Source: Parashewanella curva
GTDB lineage: Bacteria; Pseudomonadota; Gammaproteobacteria; Enterobacterales; Shewanellaceae
Direction of reading: 5' to 3'
Length of the DNA: 45,519 bases
NCBI RefSeq assembly: GCF_003675895.1
Contig: NZ_ML014784.1
Coordinates: 1 to 45,519, forward strand
Positions 25,738-35,221 of this stretch are shown here, piece by piece. The stretch's first letter is position 1, and every line of letters begins with the position of its first letter. The notes under the pieces were generated by a model that ran no database searches, had not been told where the DNA came from, and saw only the letters and a list, made by a program, of their open reading frames with translations. Both the position numbers and the translations under genes were made by a program.

Positions 25738-28700
25738 TATTCCAATCAATATTAGCTAAATATTCATCCAAGCCTTGTTGGAATGTATTCTGTTGAATAA
25801 TGGCGAAACTAGAATGTTTTAATGCTTTTTCAAGTCGTTCTGTATTTAATTGCAAGCTCTCAGAGGCGTAATCTAAGATACTGTCTACTTCAGTTCTGTG
25901 GATTAATGACGCCAGTGTATCAGTATCATACTGCATTGGGTATTGTCCTTCCTTTATCCAAAGCCAACCTCTGTCTTTTTTTATATTGCATGGTGCAGTA
26001 ATTATGCAGAAACCATTTTCTGAAATAACCTGTTTGGCTAAGTACTTGCAATAACTTTCTATAATCATTTTTCTGATGTTATAAAATTGCATAAAACTAA
26101 TATGCCCAGATGGTGTCCCCCGACCCCTTCGGTAAAGTATATTATGCAATTTTAAATGGTGGATAAAAATATAATCGCATTCATGAGCACTATACAGTGG
26201 TAAACATAATACGGCAGGCTTAATGCTTGTTTCGTGTTCAGCATGTAGATAAGGTGGTTGTCTTCTTGCCAAGCGCGGATAATTTGGAATTGAAGAACTG
26301 GTATGTGTCCATTTCCAATTTGATGAAATCCTTGTGCTCTGGAGTTTTTGTTCAAGGGTTTCAGATTTAGCGCAGAATCTCGTATTAGAATCTTGAAAAC
26401 TGCGAAGTGTCTTTATGTTTTCAGGCAGAACTTGTTGACACAAGAGAGAGTCATAAAACTGCTCTAAGAGTGCTTCAGCTCTTTGTTTATGTTTCGAGTA
26501 AAGGGATAAATGTTCCAAAAAAGGTAAAATTAGACCTATGCTTATCAGTTTTGATTCGAATAACGTTAAGCAAGCTTCATTGAAGGTTAAAAAGCACTCA
26601 TCGGTTATTTCATTATTTTTGTATAATGCTGCTATTTGAATTAGGTAGTATGAAATTACTTGTGCTGCACTCTTTTGGGATCTAGCTGTTTCTTCAGGAA
26701 ATTCTGCACTATATTCAGGCTTATTTCTGTGCCAAATTGAAAAAATGTCAGGTAAAAGTCTTATCATCAGATTGTTGTTTTTTGTGAAAAACGTTGATTT
26801 GTGGCAACTATTCAAGAAATCTGCTCTGTCAGTAAAATTAAAGATATTTTTTTTGTTTTTTAATATTCTTAACAATGCTGACAGGTACTGCTGATCATCG
26901 GGTGCTTTTGACTCAATATATGCATTAGCAAGAACTTCACTGCTGGTAATATCATGTTCAGTTCTATCAACTTCTGCTTCAAATTGAATAGATGATAACT
27001 CAGTAAGTACTGGAGCTTTTGTTACATCAGGTGCATCTTCCGGTTCATTAGCATCATTCAGTGCTTTTAGAAGCTGAAGGCGGGTATTTAATTTCTCCAT
27101 ATTTTGTGGTGGCAATATATCGATGAATGAAGATTGAACAAATTCTAGAGTTGCATCTTTTCCGCCCAAGTCAACTCTACGCCATAGGCTTTCTTCTTCC
27201 ACGCCAACTTCAATAAAAGCATGTGCATCGTTTGAAACTATCCGAGTCTTAATTCCTAGATATTGGCAAATAAGGTGAAAACCCCAAGCACGATGCCGAC
27301 ATGTACCTTGCTTTGTTGTGATGGATGATACCAGTATATCAATGTTGCGACCTGTAATGTTTTGGCTGGTACCGAAATCTTCAAAGAAGGATATTAATTC
27401 ACACAGTTGTTGCTCCGGTTGTTCTAATGCATGGATCTCCTGGAGTTTAGTGATAGCTTTATTATGCTGATCTTTCAGATTAAAAATTTGCGCATCTAGC
27501 GTTCGTTTTATTTCTTCAGGGCATGGTGAGTCGAGCAAAGATAACTGCTCTAGTCCTTGAATATGCTGATCAGAAAGCCCCAATTGCAGTATTGTAAAAT
27601 CAATGGTGAGCGTTTGTGTTTCTGGTTGCGTGTTTGGGGCAAGTTTGATTAGCCATTGACCAGAGATCTTATGCCTCGCAGACACTAATTCAACGCCTTC
27701 TCTTGCTTGAAGTGATATGAGTACAGAGTCAGTTTGCAGTGTAGGTAAAATTGTCCAATTTGAAGTTGATAATTTGAATCTACCGCTTCCCAACTCTTCA
27801 TCAGGCTCAAGCTCTTGGTGTGGCCTCTCGCTGAATGGCCTACCTAGAATAAAAGGTATTTCTGTTTCTATATCTTCTGCAAACTCTAGATATTCTTTGC
27901 TATGTGAGTAGCTTACTAACCCAATCTCACCATCAATAATAGCCAGCTCATTTACCTGAATACGATAATAGTCAAAACTGTAACGCTCATTTTTAAAGTA
28001 TAAAGGGATTGTTAATTGGGAATTGGACGTTACATCACCATCAATAGCTGTGGCATGAATATTTGATTCAACAGGAGTGAGGAAGGGATCTCCTTCGGGT
28101 TCTGTTATCTGTTTTTCTGTGTGTTCTACTATCTGTATTTCGGTGTCAGCAATAGCTGTGGTATGAATATCTGATTCAACCTGAGTTAGGGAGGGGCTTT
28201 CTGTTTGTTCTACTTTTTGTGTTTCGGTGCCATCAATAGCTGTGGCATGAATACCTGATTCAACAGGAGTGAGGAAGGGATCTCCTTCGGGTTCTGTTAT
28301 CTGTTTTTCTGTGTGTTCTACTATCTGTATTTCGGTGTCAGCAATAGCTGTGGTATGAATATCTGATTCAACCTGAGTTAGGGAGGGACTTTCTGTTTGT
28401 TCTACTTTTTGTGTTTCGGTGCCATCAATAGCTGTGGCATGAATACCTGATTCAACAGGAGTGAGAAAGGGATCTCCTTCGGGTTCTGTTATCTGTTTTT
28501 CTGTGTGTTCTACTATCTGTATTTGGGTGTCAGCAATATCTGTGGCATGAATATCTGATTCAGCCTGAGTAGGGGAGACTGCTATATCATGTCTTTTGCT
28601 ATGACTAGAATATACCTGAGTATGGGAATTCATTGGGTGCAGTTTTTTAGTTCGGTCGAATTGAGCCATTTTTCTAGGTGCTGATTTTTCATTAAATTCG

Positions 28701-31700
28701 GCTTCTTGCTTCTTTGTATCCTTTGGTTGACTCTCACGCGTACTGAATTGTTTTTTTATTAAGGTTTCTAGTGACTCTTTATTCAAATCGATTGATTGCA
28801 TTGTTAAGTTGAATTTTTTTTCAAAGCAATCGGGCCATTTATCTTCCGTGTGTATTACCAGCACTGAAGCTATGAACAACAAGTCCTCAAGTGTGATAGA
28901 GAAAGGTGACTTTTGCTTTAGAAGCTCTTTAGATACAACTTCATACCTTTTCATTAGCCATGAAATAGCTTCTTCTGAGTTAGGATGTTTTCTTAACAAT
29001 ATACTTGTTAATTCAGAGGTGCTAAGAGGTTCAAGGTATACATTCACACATCGATTGGTTAACGCTTGAGATAAAGGTGCTCGACCTTCGAAGGTTGGTG
29101 GATTAATTGTGGCAAAAAATAAAAAATTTGGATGAGTAGCTGAAGTCAGTACTTCATTAAAAAGACCTTCTATGAGTTCACTCGGGAGTAAATTAAGCTC
29201 GCTTATAATAAGTGTTTTTCCTTCATTCATAGCTTCATAGATTTTTCGGAGGGATTTTTCCCATCCCTCAGGGCTTGCATTGATATGAATATATTCTAAT
29301 TTAGTTTGCCCTTTTTCATCTTTAAAATCTAAAACAGCTTTTAGGAGTTTGTCTTTTCCCCAACCTGCTGGCCCTTGCACTATGAAACCATGTTTGTCAA
29401 AACCTGAAGATACGCCTCTTTTTTCTATAAATGCCCAGTAATATCGAATTAAGTTTTTAATCGGTTGGCTTCTCAAGTCAAGGCTTGGATTTTGGTTTAC
29501 TAGATCCTGATAAAATGCGTTAAATTTTTTCTCTTTGGCTTCTAATAGTGCACCATCACATGGGTATTTTTTCAATAGCGTTTCTTTTAGTGCAACAAGA
29601 GCGGTTTGGCTTTTGGGTAAGACAGCAGCTTCTATAGTATCTTGAAAAGCATCGAATACTATGGCGTTGATTTGTTCGTGAGTTGGAGAGTGACAGTTTG
29701 CCAAGCTTAACGTAAATGTGATTCGGGTTAATACTTCGTGTAAGTCTCTTGGTGATAGCCCTTCAGAAATGAGAGGTGCTATTTTGTTAAAAGTTTCTAA
29801 GACGAGTTTGCATGTATGAGACCTAAGCTCAGTATTCCAGTTTGTAGGTAATGAAGGCAATACGATGCATCTAGCTTGCGTTTTATCAGAAAGTGGCCTG
29901 CAGTATATTGTGAGTATACAAGCACTGATTTCTGTGTCCATGTGTCGGCCAGAGTAATAATCAGGATTGCCAGTTAAAATAACTCTATGCTTATTTGTAA
30001 GAGGATAAACGACACCGTGATAGCATAATTGCTTTGGGTCTTTGCACAGTCCAGAAAGCAAAGCTAAAACGCCTTCTTTAGCTAAGTTAGCTTCATCTAA
30101 AATCAATATTTGCGGCTTTTCATCTTTTGCCCATTTTAATACAGGTCCTTCTACGAATTTAGTATATGAATCACCGCTTTCTTTATCTAGTTTTTGCTGT
30201 TTACCATATAAATGTTCAATGGTTGTTTCAGGGCCAAGGCTTATGACAAGAGGCGTATTTAAGTGCGCGAAATCAGAGTCTTGTTTTGCTAGCTGATAAG
30301 AAACGGCATGTGCAAGATGGCTTTTTCCTGCTCCAGCTACTCCCTGAAGGAAAACGATAGGATGATTTTTTATTCGATTACAGAGCCGGTGCAGTCGCCT
30401 TTTCTCTCTGATTAAGTGATTTTGCTCACTAAGTAATATATCTTCAACTAGATCTGATAAATCGCTCTCAAATAGCCCTTCTATATGTGCACTTAATAAC
30501 CCTTGTAGCATTTTAGGGTAAGGCGATTTTGCTCTAGCTTCATTGCTATGAGATTGAAAAAGACCAATCAAGTCTTCAATGACTGGTATTAAATCCATTG
30601 CATGGGTAGATATAGGAGCACTAAAGTGACGTCTTTGTCTCGCAACATAAAGCGCGTCACGAAGTTGTGAAAATAGTATCGAATTGGTTTTAGGAGCTGT
30701 GATGGCAGTGAGTCCAGATGCAATGAAATTAAGTTGTTCTACTTGTGTTGGCGTAGCTGCGGCACGTAAGCACCTAAGTAAAGTATGTATATCAGATTCG
30801 GATGGTTTTCTAAACCATTGACTTTCTACGCTTTTTCTGAAAAGTGTTAAGGGGCAGTGTCTAACTAATGACCAATAATTTTTTGATATAGATTCTTTGG
30901 TGAGCGGCTGGTTTTCTGCCATCCACATTCGCAACCTTGTTCTGTCTATATGTTTTTCGGTGGCTTTGTCAGGATAAATTAATGCTGTGCAGACTTTTAA
31001 ATAGTTATAGACATTTCTATCTCCTCGATAAGCACGAATTATTATTGAATGTAACGCTCTTCTGCGGTGGTAGTTAGTACAAGAAGAAGCATGATCCTGC
31101 TCCATTTCAATTTTGAGTTGTTTTGAAAAAACTTGTGTAAATTCTAATGCCGACCAAGGCGGTATTGCCGGATATGTCCTTAAAACACTTGTTGGCAATT
31201 TTTCTAATAATTGATAAAAAGCTTGGGGATTTTTCCCCCAAGGTATTTTAAAACTATTTTTTTTTCCATGAATTCGGACATGCTCACACTTGAATTTAAA
31301 TAGGTTAGGCAAGTGTTCTATTTGTTTTGGATTAACTACTAAATGAACAGAAACTTGTGCTTTAGGTAATTCGTACCTTTTTCCGTGTAAAAATAAGTAG
31401 GGAGGGGTAGCGAACAGTGTTTCCAGTTGGGATAGAATTTTGAGGTTTTTCTCGGCGCCTAATAGGGTAATTTTTTGTCCAGCTATCAATGCCTCAAACA
31501 ATGGAGTTTGAGTTTGTTTAAATTGAAAGTTTTCTTGGCTTTCTAAGCTTAAATCCTGCCACAAGCTTTCCCAATCTTCTTTTGCTGAAATACGGTAACA
31601 TAGTGAATGTTTATCAAGTTGGGCATAAGACTTAGCCTGACTTGAAAAGTGCAAACAGTTCACTATGACGTTTGCATGATTTCTGGGAAGAGGGAGAACA

Positions 31701-33160
31701 CTTCTTTTATTTAAAATGATCGTTTTAGGTCTAGTTGTATACTGGCTTAATCGAGTTAAAAGTCGTAACCATTGATTTATAGAAAGATCACTTGTGATGC
31801 ACAATACTGCTTTGTTGCAAATGAGCTCGTAAAAAGTATCATGAAAAACAGGTTTGCCGTTTTTGATTTGAATATCGGATAAAACTACATCAATATTAGA
31901 ACTGTTTAAATACACAATGCCAGTTGCAACGCTGGTTGGAACTTTTCTTTCTGTAAGCCATGATTTTAAATGTGTGGATAATTTTTGTAATGTTGGTGTT
32001 GCTAAAGATGTATCATTACAGTTGTCGATGAATTGGCTTTTTAGCGCTTCTAATTGCTGGGCGCTTGTATCATCTCTGATAATGACTATATCTTTGGGTA
32101 AGAAAAATAATTGTCCATTTGCTGAAAAATGACCTGTTATCAGGCATTCACGTAATTTGTATATAAAAGGTTTAGAATCCCAAGGCGCATTTTTAAAAAT
32201 CAATACAGTTCCATCTTCTAATTCACTCAAATAGCCTTTTTTAAAATAACATTTCCCTTTTTCATCTATGGTTAGTCCACCATAAAGTAACATTTGCCAT
32301 TCATCAGTCGAAAAATCTATGGTAATTTTTTGTGGAAGTTGATCCTTAGGGTTTACTGATATGGTATTGCTTTTATCGGTAGTTCGTGGTGAAGGAGCGT
32401 GCTGGTGAACTGAGTTTTTAGGTGAAGCTTGTAACAGGCTATGAGAAGCCGCTAAACATTTTTCTAGCACTGGAACAGAGCATTTGGGGTTTAGTGTTTC
32501 AAGTGTCGCTATATTATGATGCGACTCAAATTTGTTTAGACGACGCCAGCAGTCTTCCCCAGGGTTGCCTTCTCCTGACTTTAGCATTTTTTTGTTTACA
32601 AGTATTACTCTAGTAATTTTACCCCCTAGGGGGTTTCCACCTAATGTTGGAGGCGAATCAAGTACATCATTCATACTTGCTACTTGTGAGGGAGACATAA
32701 CAGTAAGATCGATCATTAAAATTGCAGGCCTACCGTCATACAATTTTCCGACTCTTTCAGTAATAACTCCATCAGTATTGATACAAACTTCTTCTGTTAG
32801 TCCATTATCATTAAAATCTAATGGTGAGAGTATGTTGATCACAGTGGCGTTTGGAATGGAACTACGACAATGGTCAATAACGGTTAATTTATCTTCTTCA
32901 TCTCTTATTGTATAGACAGATGATGACGGAAATACCTTAGTTGATAACTTTGGGGTGTCTGCAATTCTCTCTGATGACACTTCGCTAGAAAAAAGCGTAG
33001 CAGTGGACTCACTTCTTGGAATATTTGATAGAGGAGTGGTTTCTGTTTCATCAAAAATTACGGTTGTTACTTCACTACATGGGTTGCTAACTTGCAACTC
33101 AGGCTCTGTGTTGTTAGAAAAGTGGTTAGTAATACTTGTTTGGTTTATGCTGCCGAGCAT
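25703..33160 (-). CDS. Giant tandem AAA+ / transglutaminase-like protein, 2485 aa
   Basis: No family that I know matches the full length. Residues 1-900 are unrecognised. AAA+ module 1 has Walker A GVAGAGKSH (Lys946) and Walker B LILDEAN (Asp1022, Glu1023). Module 2 has Walker A GPAGWGKDK (Lys1269), a weak Walker B (LIISELNLL) and ATINPPTFEGRAPLSQAL, typical of midasin/MoxR/McrB-like ATPases. A low-complexity region (about 1480-1710) has a 64-residue tandem repeat. A beta-rich part follows, then a transglutaminase-like domain with QGTCRHRAWGF (Cys1954), DAHAFIEV (His1980) and RVDLGG (Asp1997). The helical C-terminus (2050-2485) is unrecognised. There is no signal peptide or membrane segment, so it is probably cytoplasmic or delivered by a specialised system. 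No strong ribosome-binding site precedes the ATG. It may remodel a complex and cleave or crosslink a protein. Confidence 0.85.
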   Translation of the reverse strand: MLGSINQTSITNHFSNNTEPELQVSNPCSEVTTVIFDETETTPLSNIPRSESTATLFSSEVSSERIADTPKLSTKVFPSSSVYTIRDEEDKLTVIDHCRSSIPNATVINILSPLDFNDNGLTEEVCINTDGVITERVGKLYDGRPAILMIDLTVMSPSQVASMNDVLDSPPTLGGNPLGGKITRVILVNKKMLKSGEGNPGEDCWRRLNKFESHHNIATLETLNPKCSVPVLEKCLAASHSLLQASPKNSVHQHAPSPRTTDKSNTISVNPKDQLPQKITIDFSTDEWQMLLYGGLTIDEKGKCYFKKGYLSELEDGTVLIFKNAPWDSKPFIYKLRECLITGHFSANGQLFFLPKDIVIIRDDTSAQQLEALKSQFIDNCNDTSLATPTLQKLSTHLKSWLTERKVPTSVATGIVYLNSSNIDVVLSDIQIKNGKPVFHDTFYELICNKAVLCITSDLSINQWLRLLTRLSQYTTRPKTIILNKRSVLPLPRNHANVIVNCLHFSSQAKSYAQLDKHSLCYRISAKEDWESLWQDLSLESQENFQFKQTQTPLFEALIAGQKITLLGAEKNLKILSQLETLFATPPYLFLHGKRYELPKAQVSVHLVVNPKQIEHLPNLFKFKCEHVRIHGKKNSFKIPWGKNPQAFYQLLEKLPTSVLRTYPAIPPWSALEFTQVFSKQLKIEMEQDHASSCTNYHRRRALHSIIIRAYRGDRNVYNYLKVCTALIYPDKATEKHIDRTRLRMWMAENQPLTKESISKNYWSLVRHCPLTLFRKSVESQWFRKPSESDIHTLLRCLRAAATPTQVEQLNFIASGLTAITAPKTNSILFSQLRDALYVARQRRHFSAPISTHAMDLIPVIEDLIGLFQSHSNEARAKSPYPKMLQGLLSAHIEGLFESDLSDLVEDILLSEQNHLIREKRRLHRLCNRIKNHPIVFLQGVAGAGKSHLAHAVSYQLAKQDSDFAHLNTPLVISLGPETTIEHLYGKQQKLDKESGDSYTKFVEGPVLKWAKDEKPQILILDEANLAKEGVLALLSGLCKDPKQLCYHGVVYPLTNKHRVILTGNPDYYSGRHMDTEISACILTIYCRPLSDKTQARCIVLPSLPTNWNTELRSHTCKLVLETFNKIAPLISEGLSPRDLHEVLTRITFTLSLANCHSPTHEQINAIVFDAFQDTIEAAVLPKSQTALVALKETLLKKYPCDGALLEAKEKKFNAFYQDLVNQNPSLDLRSQPIKNLIRYYWAFIEKRGVSSGFDKHGFIVQGPAGWGKDKLLKAVLDFKDEKGQTKLEYIHINASPEGWEKSLRKIYEAMNEGKTLIISELNLLPSELIEGLFNEVLTSATHPNFLFFATINPPTFEGRAPLSQALTNRCVNVYLEPLSTSELTSILLRKHPNSEEAISWLMKRYEVVSKELLKQKSPFSITLEDLLFIASVLVIHTEDKWPDCFEKKFNLTMQSIDLNKESLETLIKKQFSTRESQPKDTKKQEAEFNEKSAPRKMAQFDRTKKLHPMNSHTQVYSSHSKRHDIAVSPTQAESDIHATDIADTQIQIVEHTEKQITEPEGDPFLTPVESGIHATAIDGTETQKVEQTESPSLTQVESDIHTTAIADTEIQIVEHTEKQITEPEGDPFLTPVESGIHATAIDGTETQKVEQTESPSLTQVESDIHTTAIADTEIQIVEHTEKQITEPEGDPFLTPVESNIHATAIDGDVTSNSQLTIPLYFKNERYSFDYYRIQVNELAIIDGEIGLVSYSHSKEYLEFAEDIETEIPFILGRPFSERPHQELEPDEELGSGRFKLSTSNWTILPTLQTDSVLISLQAREGVELVSARHKISGQWLIKLAPNTQPETQTLTIDFTILQLGLSDQHIQGLEQLSLLDSPCPEEIKRTLDAQIFNLKDQHNKAITKLQEIHALEQPEQQLCELISFFEDFGTSQNITGRNIDILVSSITTKQGTCRHRAWGFHLICQYLGIKTRIVSNDAHAFIEVGVEEESLWRRVDLGGKDATLEFVQSSFIDILPPQNMEKLNTRLQLLKALNDANEPEDAPDVTKAPVLTELSSIQFEAEVDRTEHDITSSEVLANAYIESKAPDDQQYLSALLRILKNKKNIFNFTDRADFLNSCHKSTFFTKNNNLMIRLLPDIFSIWHRNKPEYSAEFPEETARSQKSAAQVISYYLIQIAALYKNNEITDECFLTFNEACLTLFESKLISIGLILPFLEHLSLYSKHKQRAEALLEQFYDSLLCQQVLPENIKTLRSFQDSNTRFCAKSETLEQKLQSTRISSNWKWTHTSSSIPNYPRLARRQPPYLHAEHETSIKPAVLCLPLYSAHECDYIFIHHLKLHNILYRRGRGTPSGHISFMQFYNIRKMIIESYCKYLAKQVISENGFCIITAPCNIKKDRGWLWIKEGQYPMQYDTDTLASLIHRTEVDSILDYASESLQLNTERLEKALKHSSFAIIQQNTFQQGLDEYLANIDWNIIHRELENSRD
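28040..28580 (-). repeat. 192-bp tandem repeat inside the giant gene
   Basis: About 2.7 copies of a 192-bp unit (64 codons) lie head to tail; equivalent points fall at 28177, 28369 and 28561. The copies are nearly identical in DNA, with only a few substitutions, so the expansion is recent. Each unit itself contains two related half-units built on VESxIHxTAI. The product is acidic and rich in Thr, Glu and Gln, a likely flexible linker between the AAA+ part and the transglutaminase part. Confidence 0.9.
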
Positions 33161-33483
33161 TTAAAGCTATATCGATGAACGTTTACCTTTTAGTGTATAA
33201 CCTATTGAACTGTTATATGATTAACGTTTATTTATCTCAATCTGTAATATTGAACAAAATTGTTTTTGTTAAACAGGTTTGGTAATTTTTGAAATAGAAA
33301 ATTAGCATAAAATATATATTAAATTTAATCTTTTAGTCGAGCGTCCCAATTTCTGATGTTTAATGACTTCAGATTATCCCTGTTATTTATCTTTCGTTGA
33401 CCGACATAGACAGCTGTCGTTACTTCGATTAATTTAATCCATTAAACTTCATTCTTCTTGAATTGGTTGATCCGCTCCGCTTA
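33161..33483. other. Noncoding AT-rich spacer
   Basis: This 323-base gap lies between the giant gene and the IS3 element. I see no ORF or RNA gene. It must contain the promoter of the giant gene (minus strand), but no box pair stands out. A weak hairpin, CGACATAGACAGCTGTCG, lies near 33400-33417. Confidence 0.5.
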
Positions 33484-33497
33484 TAGTGTACACAAAA

Positions 33498-34349
33498 TTA
33501 AGCACTGTTTGTAAGCTCATAATTTTCTGGGCTAAGATAGCCTAACGCACTGTGCCTTCTAGTCTTGTTATAGTCAACCTCAATGTATTCAAAAACAGCT
33601 TGTCTCATTTCTTTACGAGTCATAATTGGTTCATATTGAACCGCTTCAACTTTCAGTGAGTGAAAGAAGCTTTCTACACAAGCATTGTCCCAACAGTTAC
33701 CTTTGCGACTCATACTTTGCTGAAGCTGATCCTTTTCAATCAAGTTCCTGTACTGTTTAGAACAATACTGGCTTCCTCGGTCGCTGTGAACGATAACGCC
33801 TTTCGGTCGGTCACGCCTAAATAATGCCATTGTTAGTGCATCTGAAACCAAATCTGCTGTCATCGTTTTCTGCATTGACCAGCCAATCACTGAGCGTGAG
33901 TACAAATCAATTATCACCGCTAAGTAAAGCCAACCTTCACTTGTCCATAAATATATGATGTCTCCAGCCCATTTTTGATTAGGTGCAGTCGCCGTAAAGT
34001 CTTGTTTTAATAAGTTAGGGGCTATTGGCATAGAATGCTTGCTGTCTGTTGTGACTTTAAACTTCTTGGCCGCTTTAGCTATTAACCCTTGTCGTTTCAT
34101 GCTAGCTGATACTGTTTTTACGTTAACCCGCTCACCATTATCTTCAAGCTCTTTCTGGATCCGTCTTGCTCCATCACGCTGTTTGCTTTTATCAAACGCT
34201 TCTTTGACCTGTTTATCAATAACCAAACGCCGTTGCTTGCGAGAACTTGGCTCTTTGTCGGTTTTGCGCCATATGTAATACCCACTTCGTGACACATTTA
34301 AAGTGATAGCCATACGCTGGAGCTTAAACTGATGTTGATGCTCCAGCAT
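33498..34349 (-). CDS. IS3-family transposase OrfB (DDE integrase domain)
   Basis: This is the catalytic part of the IS3 transposase, 283 aa from its internal ATG. An HTH_21-like start (LNVSRSGYYIWRK) is followed by the rve/DDE core: first Asp in KWAGDIIYL, second in VIVHSDRGSQY, and Glu in NACVESFFHSLK. The C-terminal tail YNKTRRHSALGYLSPENYE is typical. The native product is most likely the OrfAB fusion made by -1 frameshifting: the frame is open upstream of the ATG back to the slippery AAAAAAG at 34403-34397 and would add about 15 residues (GYLLRQKSKVARFEF). The frame is intact, so the element may be active. Confidence 0.94.
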   Translation of the reverse strand: MLEHQHQFKLQRMAITLNVSRSGYYIWRKTDKEPSSRKQRRLVIDKQVKEAFDKSKQRDGARRIQKELEDNGERVNVKTVSASMKRQGLIAKAAKKFKVTTDSKHSMPIAPNLLKQDFTATAPNQKWAGDIIYLWTSEGWLYLAVIIDLYSRSVIGWSMQKTMTADLVSDALTMALFRRDRPKGVIVHSDRGSQYCSKQYRNLIEKDQLQQSMSRKGNCWDNACVESFFHSLKVEAVQYEPIMTRKEMRQAVFEYIEVDYNKTRRHSALGYLSPENYELTNSA

Positions 34350-34363
34350 AAATTCGAAACGGG

Positions 34364-34651
34364 CTACTTTTGATTTTTGGCGAAGTAGGTAGCCGCCTTT
34401 TTTAAGATGGCTAAATCCTCTGTTTGTTCAGCAAGTTGACGTTTTAACTTAGCAACTTCGGCTTCTAACTCGACTTCTCGTTGAGTCATTTTTGCTTTCT
34501 TTTGTGATGCGCTGCGCCAACCATAAAGTTGTGATTCATAAACACCGAGTTGTTTGACTGCTGTGGAAACACCGAATCTTTCAGCGAGAGCTAATGCTTC
34601 TGTTTTAAATTCGGTTGAATAAGTTTTACGGTTCTTTTTTGTTGTTGTCAT
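34364..34651 (-). CDS. IS3-family transposase OrfA (HTH)
   Basis: This 95-aa DNA-binding protein is encoded by the upstream frame. It has a helix-turn-helix (KTEALALAERFGVSTAVKQL then YGWRSASQ) and a leucine-zipper-like coiled coil (EVELEAEVAKLKRQLAEQ) that mediates multimerisation with OrfAB. A GAGGTGA site precedes its ATG. The frame ends 14 bases before the first ATG of OrfB; the slippery A6G lies about 35 bases before the OrfA stop codon, the usual IS3 arrangement. Confidence 0.93.
   Translation of the reverse strand: MTTTKKNRKTYSTEFKTEALALAERFGVSTAVKQLGVYESQLYGWRSASQKKAKMTQREVELEAEVAKLKRQLAEQTEDLAILKKAATYFAKNQK
34397..34403 (-). promoter_or_regulatory. Programmed -1 frameshift site (A6G)
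   Basis: AAAAAAG on the minus strand lies near the end of orfA. Slipping back one base after TTA AAA AAG leads directly into the open OrfB frame, joining ...ILKK to GYLLRQKSK. This is the usual way IS3 elements make their active transposase. Confidence 0.75.
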
Positions 34652-34782
34652 TGGTCACCTCGATTAGTGATTATACTCACTTAATCCGGTGTCCACTATT
34701 TCTGGGGCGCATCAAGCGTAATGTAACCGAATTTACTGAACTCCTCAATCTGAGCAATGGGCTTTACTGATAAATAAAACCG

Positions 34783-34906
34783 ATTTAATCTCTGTGGGTT
34801 CAATTCCCCGCAGCTCGCTGCGGTTTGTAATTCAAAGAGGCAATGTTAATACCCCGCTTTCGCTTGCGAAAGTCTGAGCGAAGCGAAGACAGCTTGCTGC
34901 GGGGAT
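34783..34906. repeat. Small palindromic element derived from IS200/IS605 ends
   Basis: The left part (34783-34822) is about 80% identical to the sequence at 45349-45388, just upstream of an IS200/IS605 tnpA gene. Both contain CCCCGCAGC-GCTGCG hairpins. The right part pairs AATACCCCGC (about 34838-34847) with GCGGGGATTATT (about 34897-34908) around the hairpin TTTCGCTTGCGAAA. A left end joined to a right end without a transposase fits a palindrome-associated (PATE-like) MITE. Its edge abuts the stop of the truncated paralog. The 84 bases between it and the IS3 element contain nothing recognisable. Confidence 0.6.
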
Positions 34907-34909
34907 TAT

Positions 34910-35221
34910 TTATTTGATGATAAAACTATCAATTTCACCACTATTTTTTTGTGTAACCAAGACCTGAGAAACATTTGGAAGTGTTTTGGCTATTACCGCT
35001 CGATATGGTGATACTAATCCGCTTACAGTGGTACTTTTGCATCCTTGCAACTTAGCACTAACTACGTTGCACTCTAATATCGAATTATCATTGGTATTGA
35101 TAATTTCAACGGCATTATTACCAACGTTGACAATATCATTGGGTTCAGATAAATCTGGCAATGCCAAGGCATTGGAGCTGAGTATCAGCAAAGATGAAAA
35201 CAGTATTGTTCGATGCTTCAT
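34910..35221 (-). pseudogene. Truncated fourth copy of the exported paralog family
   Basis: This 103-codon ORF is clearly the N-terminus of the same family as the three genes upstream of it. Signal peptide MKHRTILFSSLLILSSNALA is almost identical to that of the copy at 38555, followed by LPDLSEPNDIVNVGNN. It then has the shared first motif (INTNDNSILECNVVSAKLQG, SPYRAVIA). It stops after IDSFIIK, where full copies run on for about 960 residues. The stop TAA lies at the border with the IS200-derived palindrome, so truncation probably came with insertion and loss of downstream DNA. TTGGAG precedes the ATG. A short exported peptide could still be made. Confidence 0.85.

Larger units (their letters stand above)
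33484..34698 (-). mobile_element. IS3-family insertion sequence, apparently complete
   Basis: Imperfect terminal inverted repeats bound two transposase frames: TAGTGTACACAAAATTAAGC on the left (33484-33503) and, read inward from the right end (34698), TAGTGGACACCGGATTAAGT. The size of about 1.2 kb fits IS3. No clear 3-bp target duplication is seen at these limits. It separates the giant gene from the exported-protein array. Confidence 0.88.

Noticed and set aside
28040-28580. CRISPR-like array
   Set aside because: The repeats are contiguous, 192 bp, in frame and without unique spacers; they encode protein.
32625-32636. Palindrome CCCCCTAGGGGG in the giant gene
   Set aside because: It is striking in AT-rich DNA but simply encodes GGNPLGGK-type residues; no second copy or context suggests a site.
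34796-34812. GGTTCAATTCCCCGC resembling a tRNA T-arm
   Set aside because: No acceptor, D or anticodon arms can be drawn around it, and the same block occurs in an IS200 left end at 45349.
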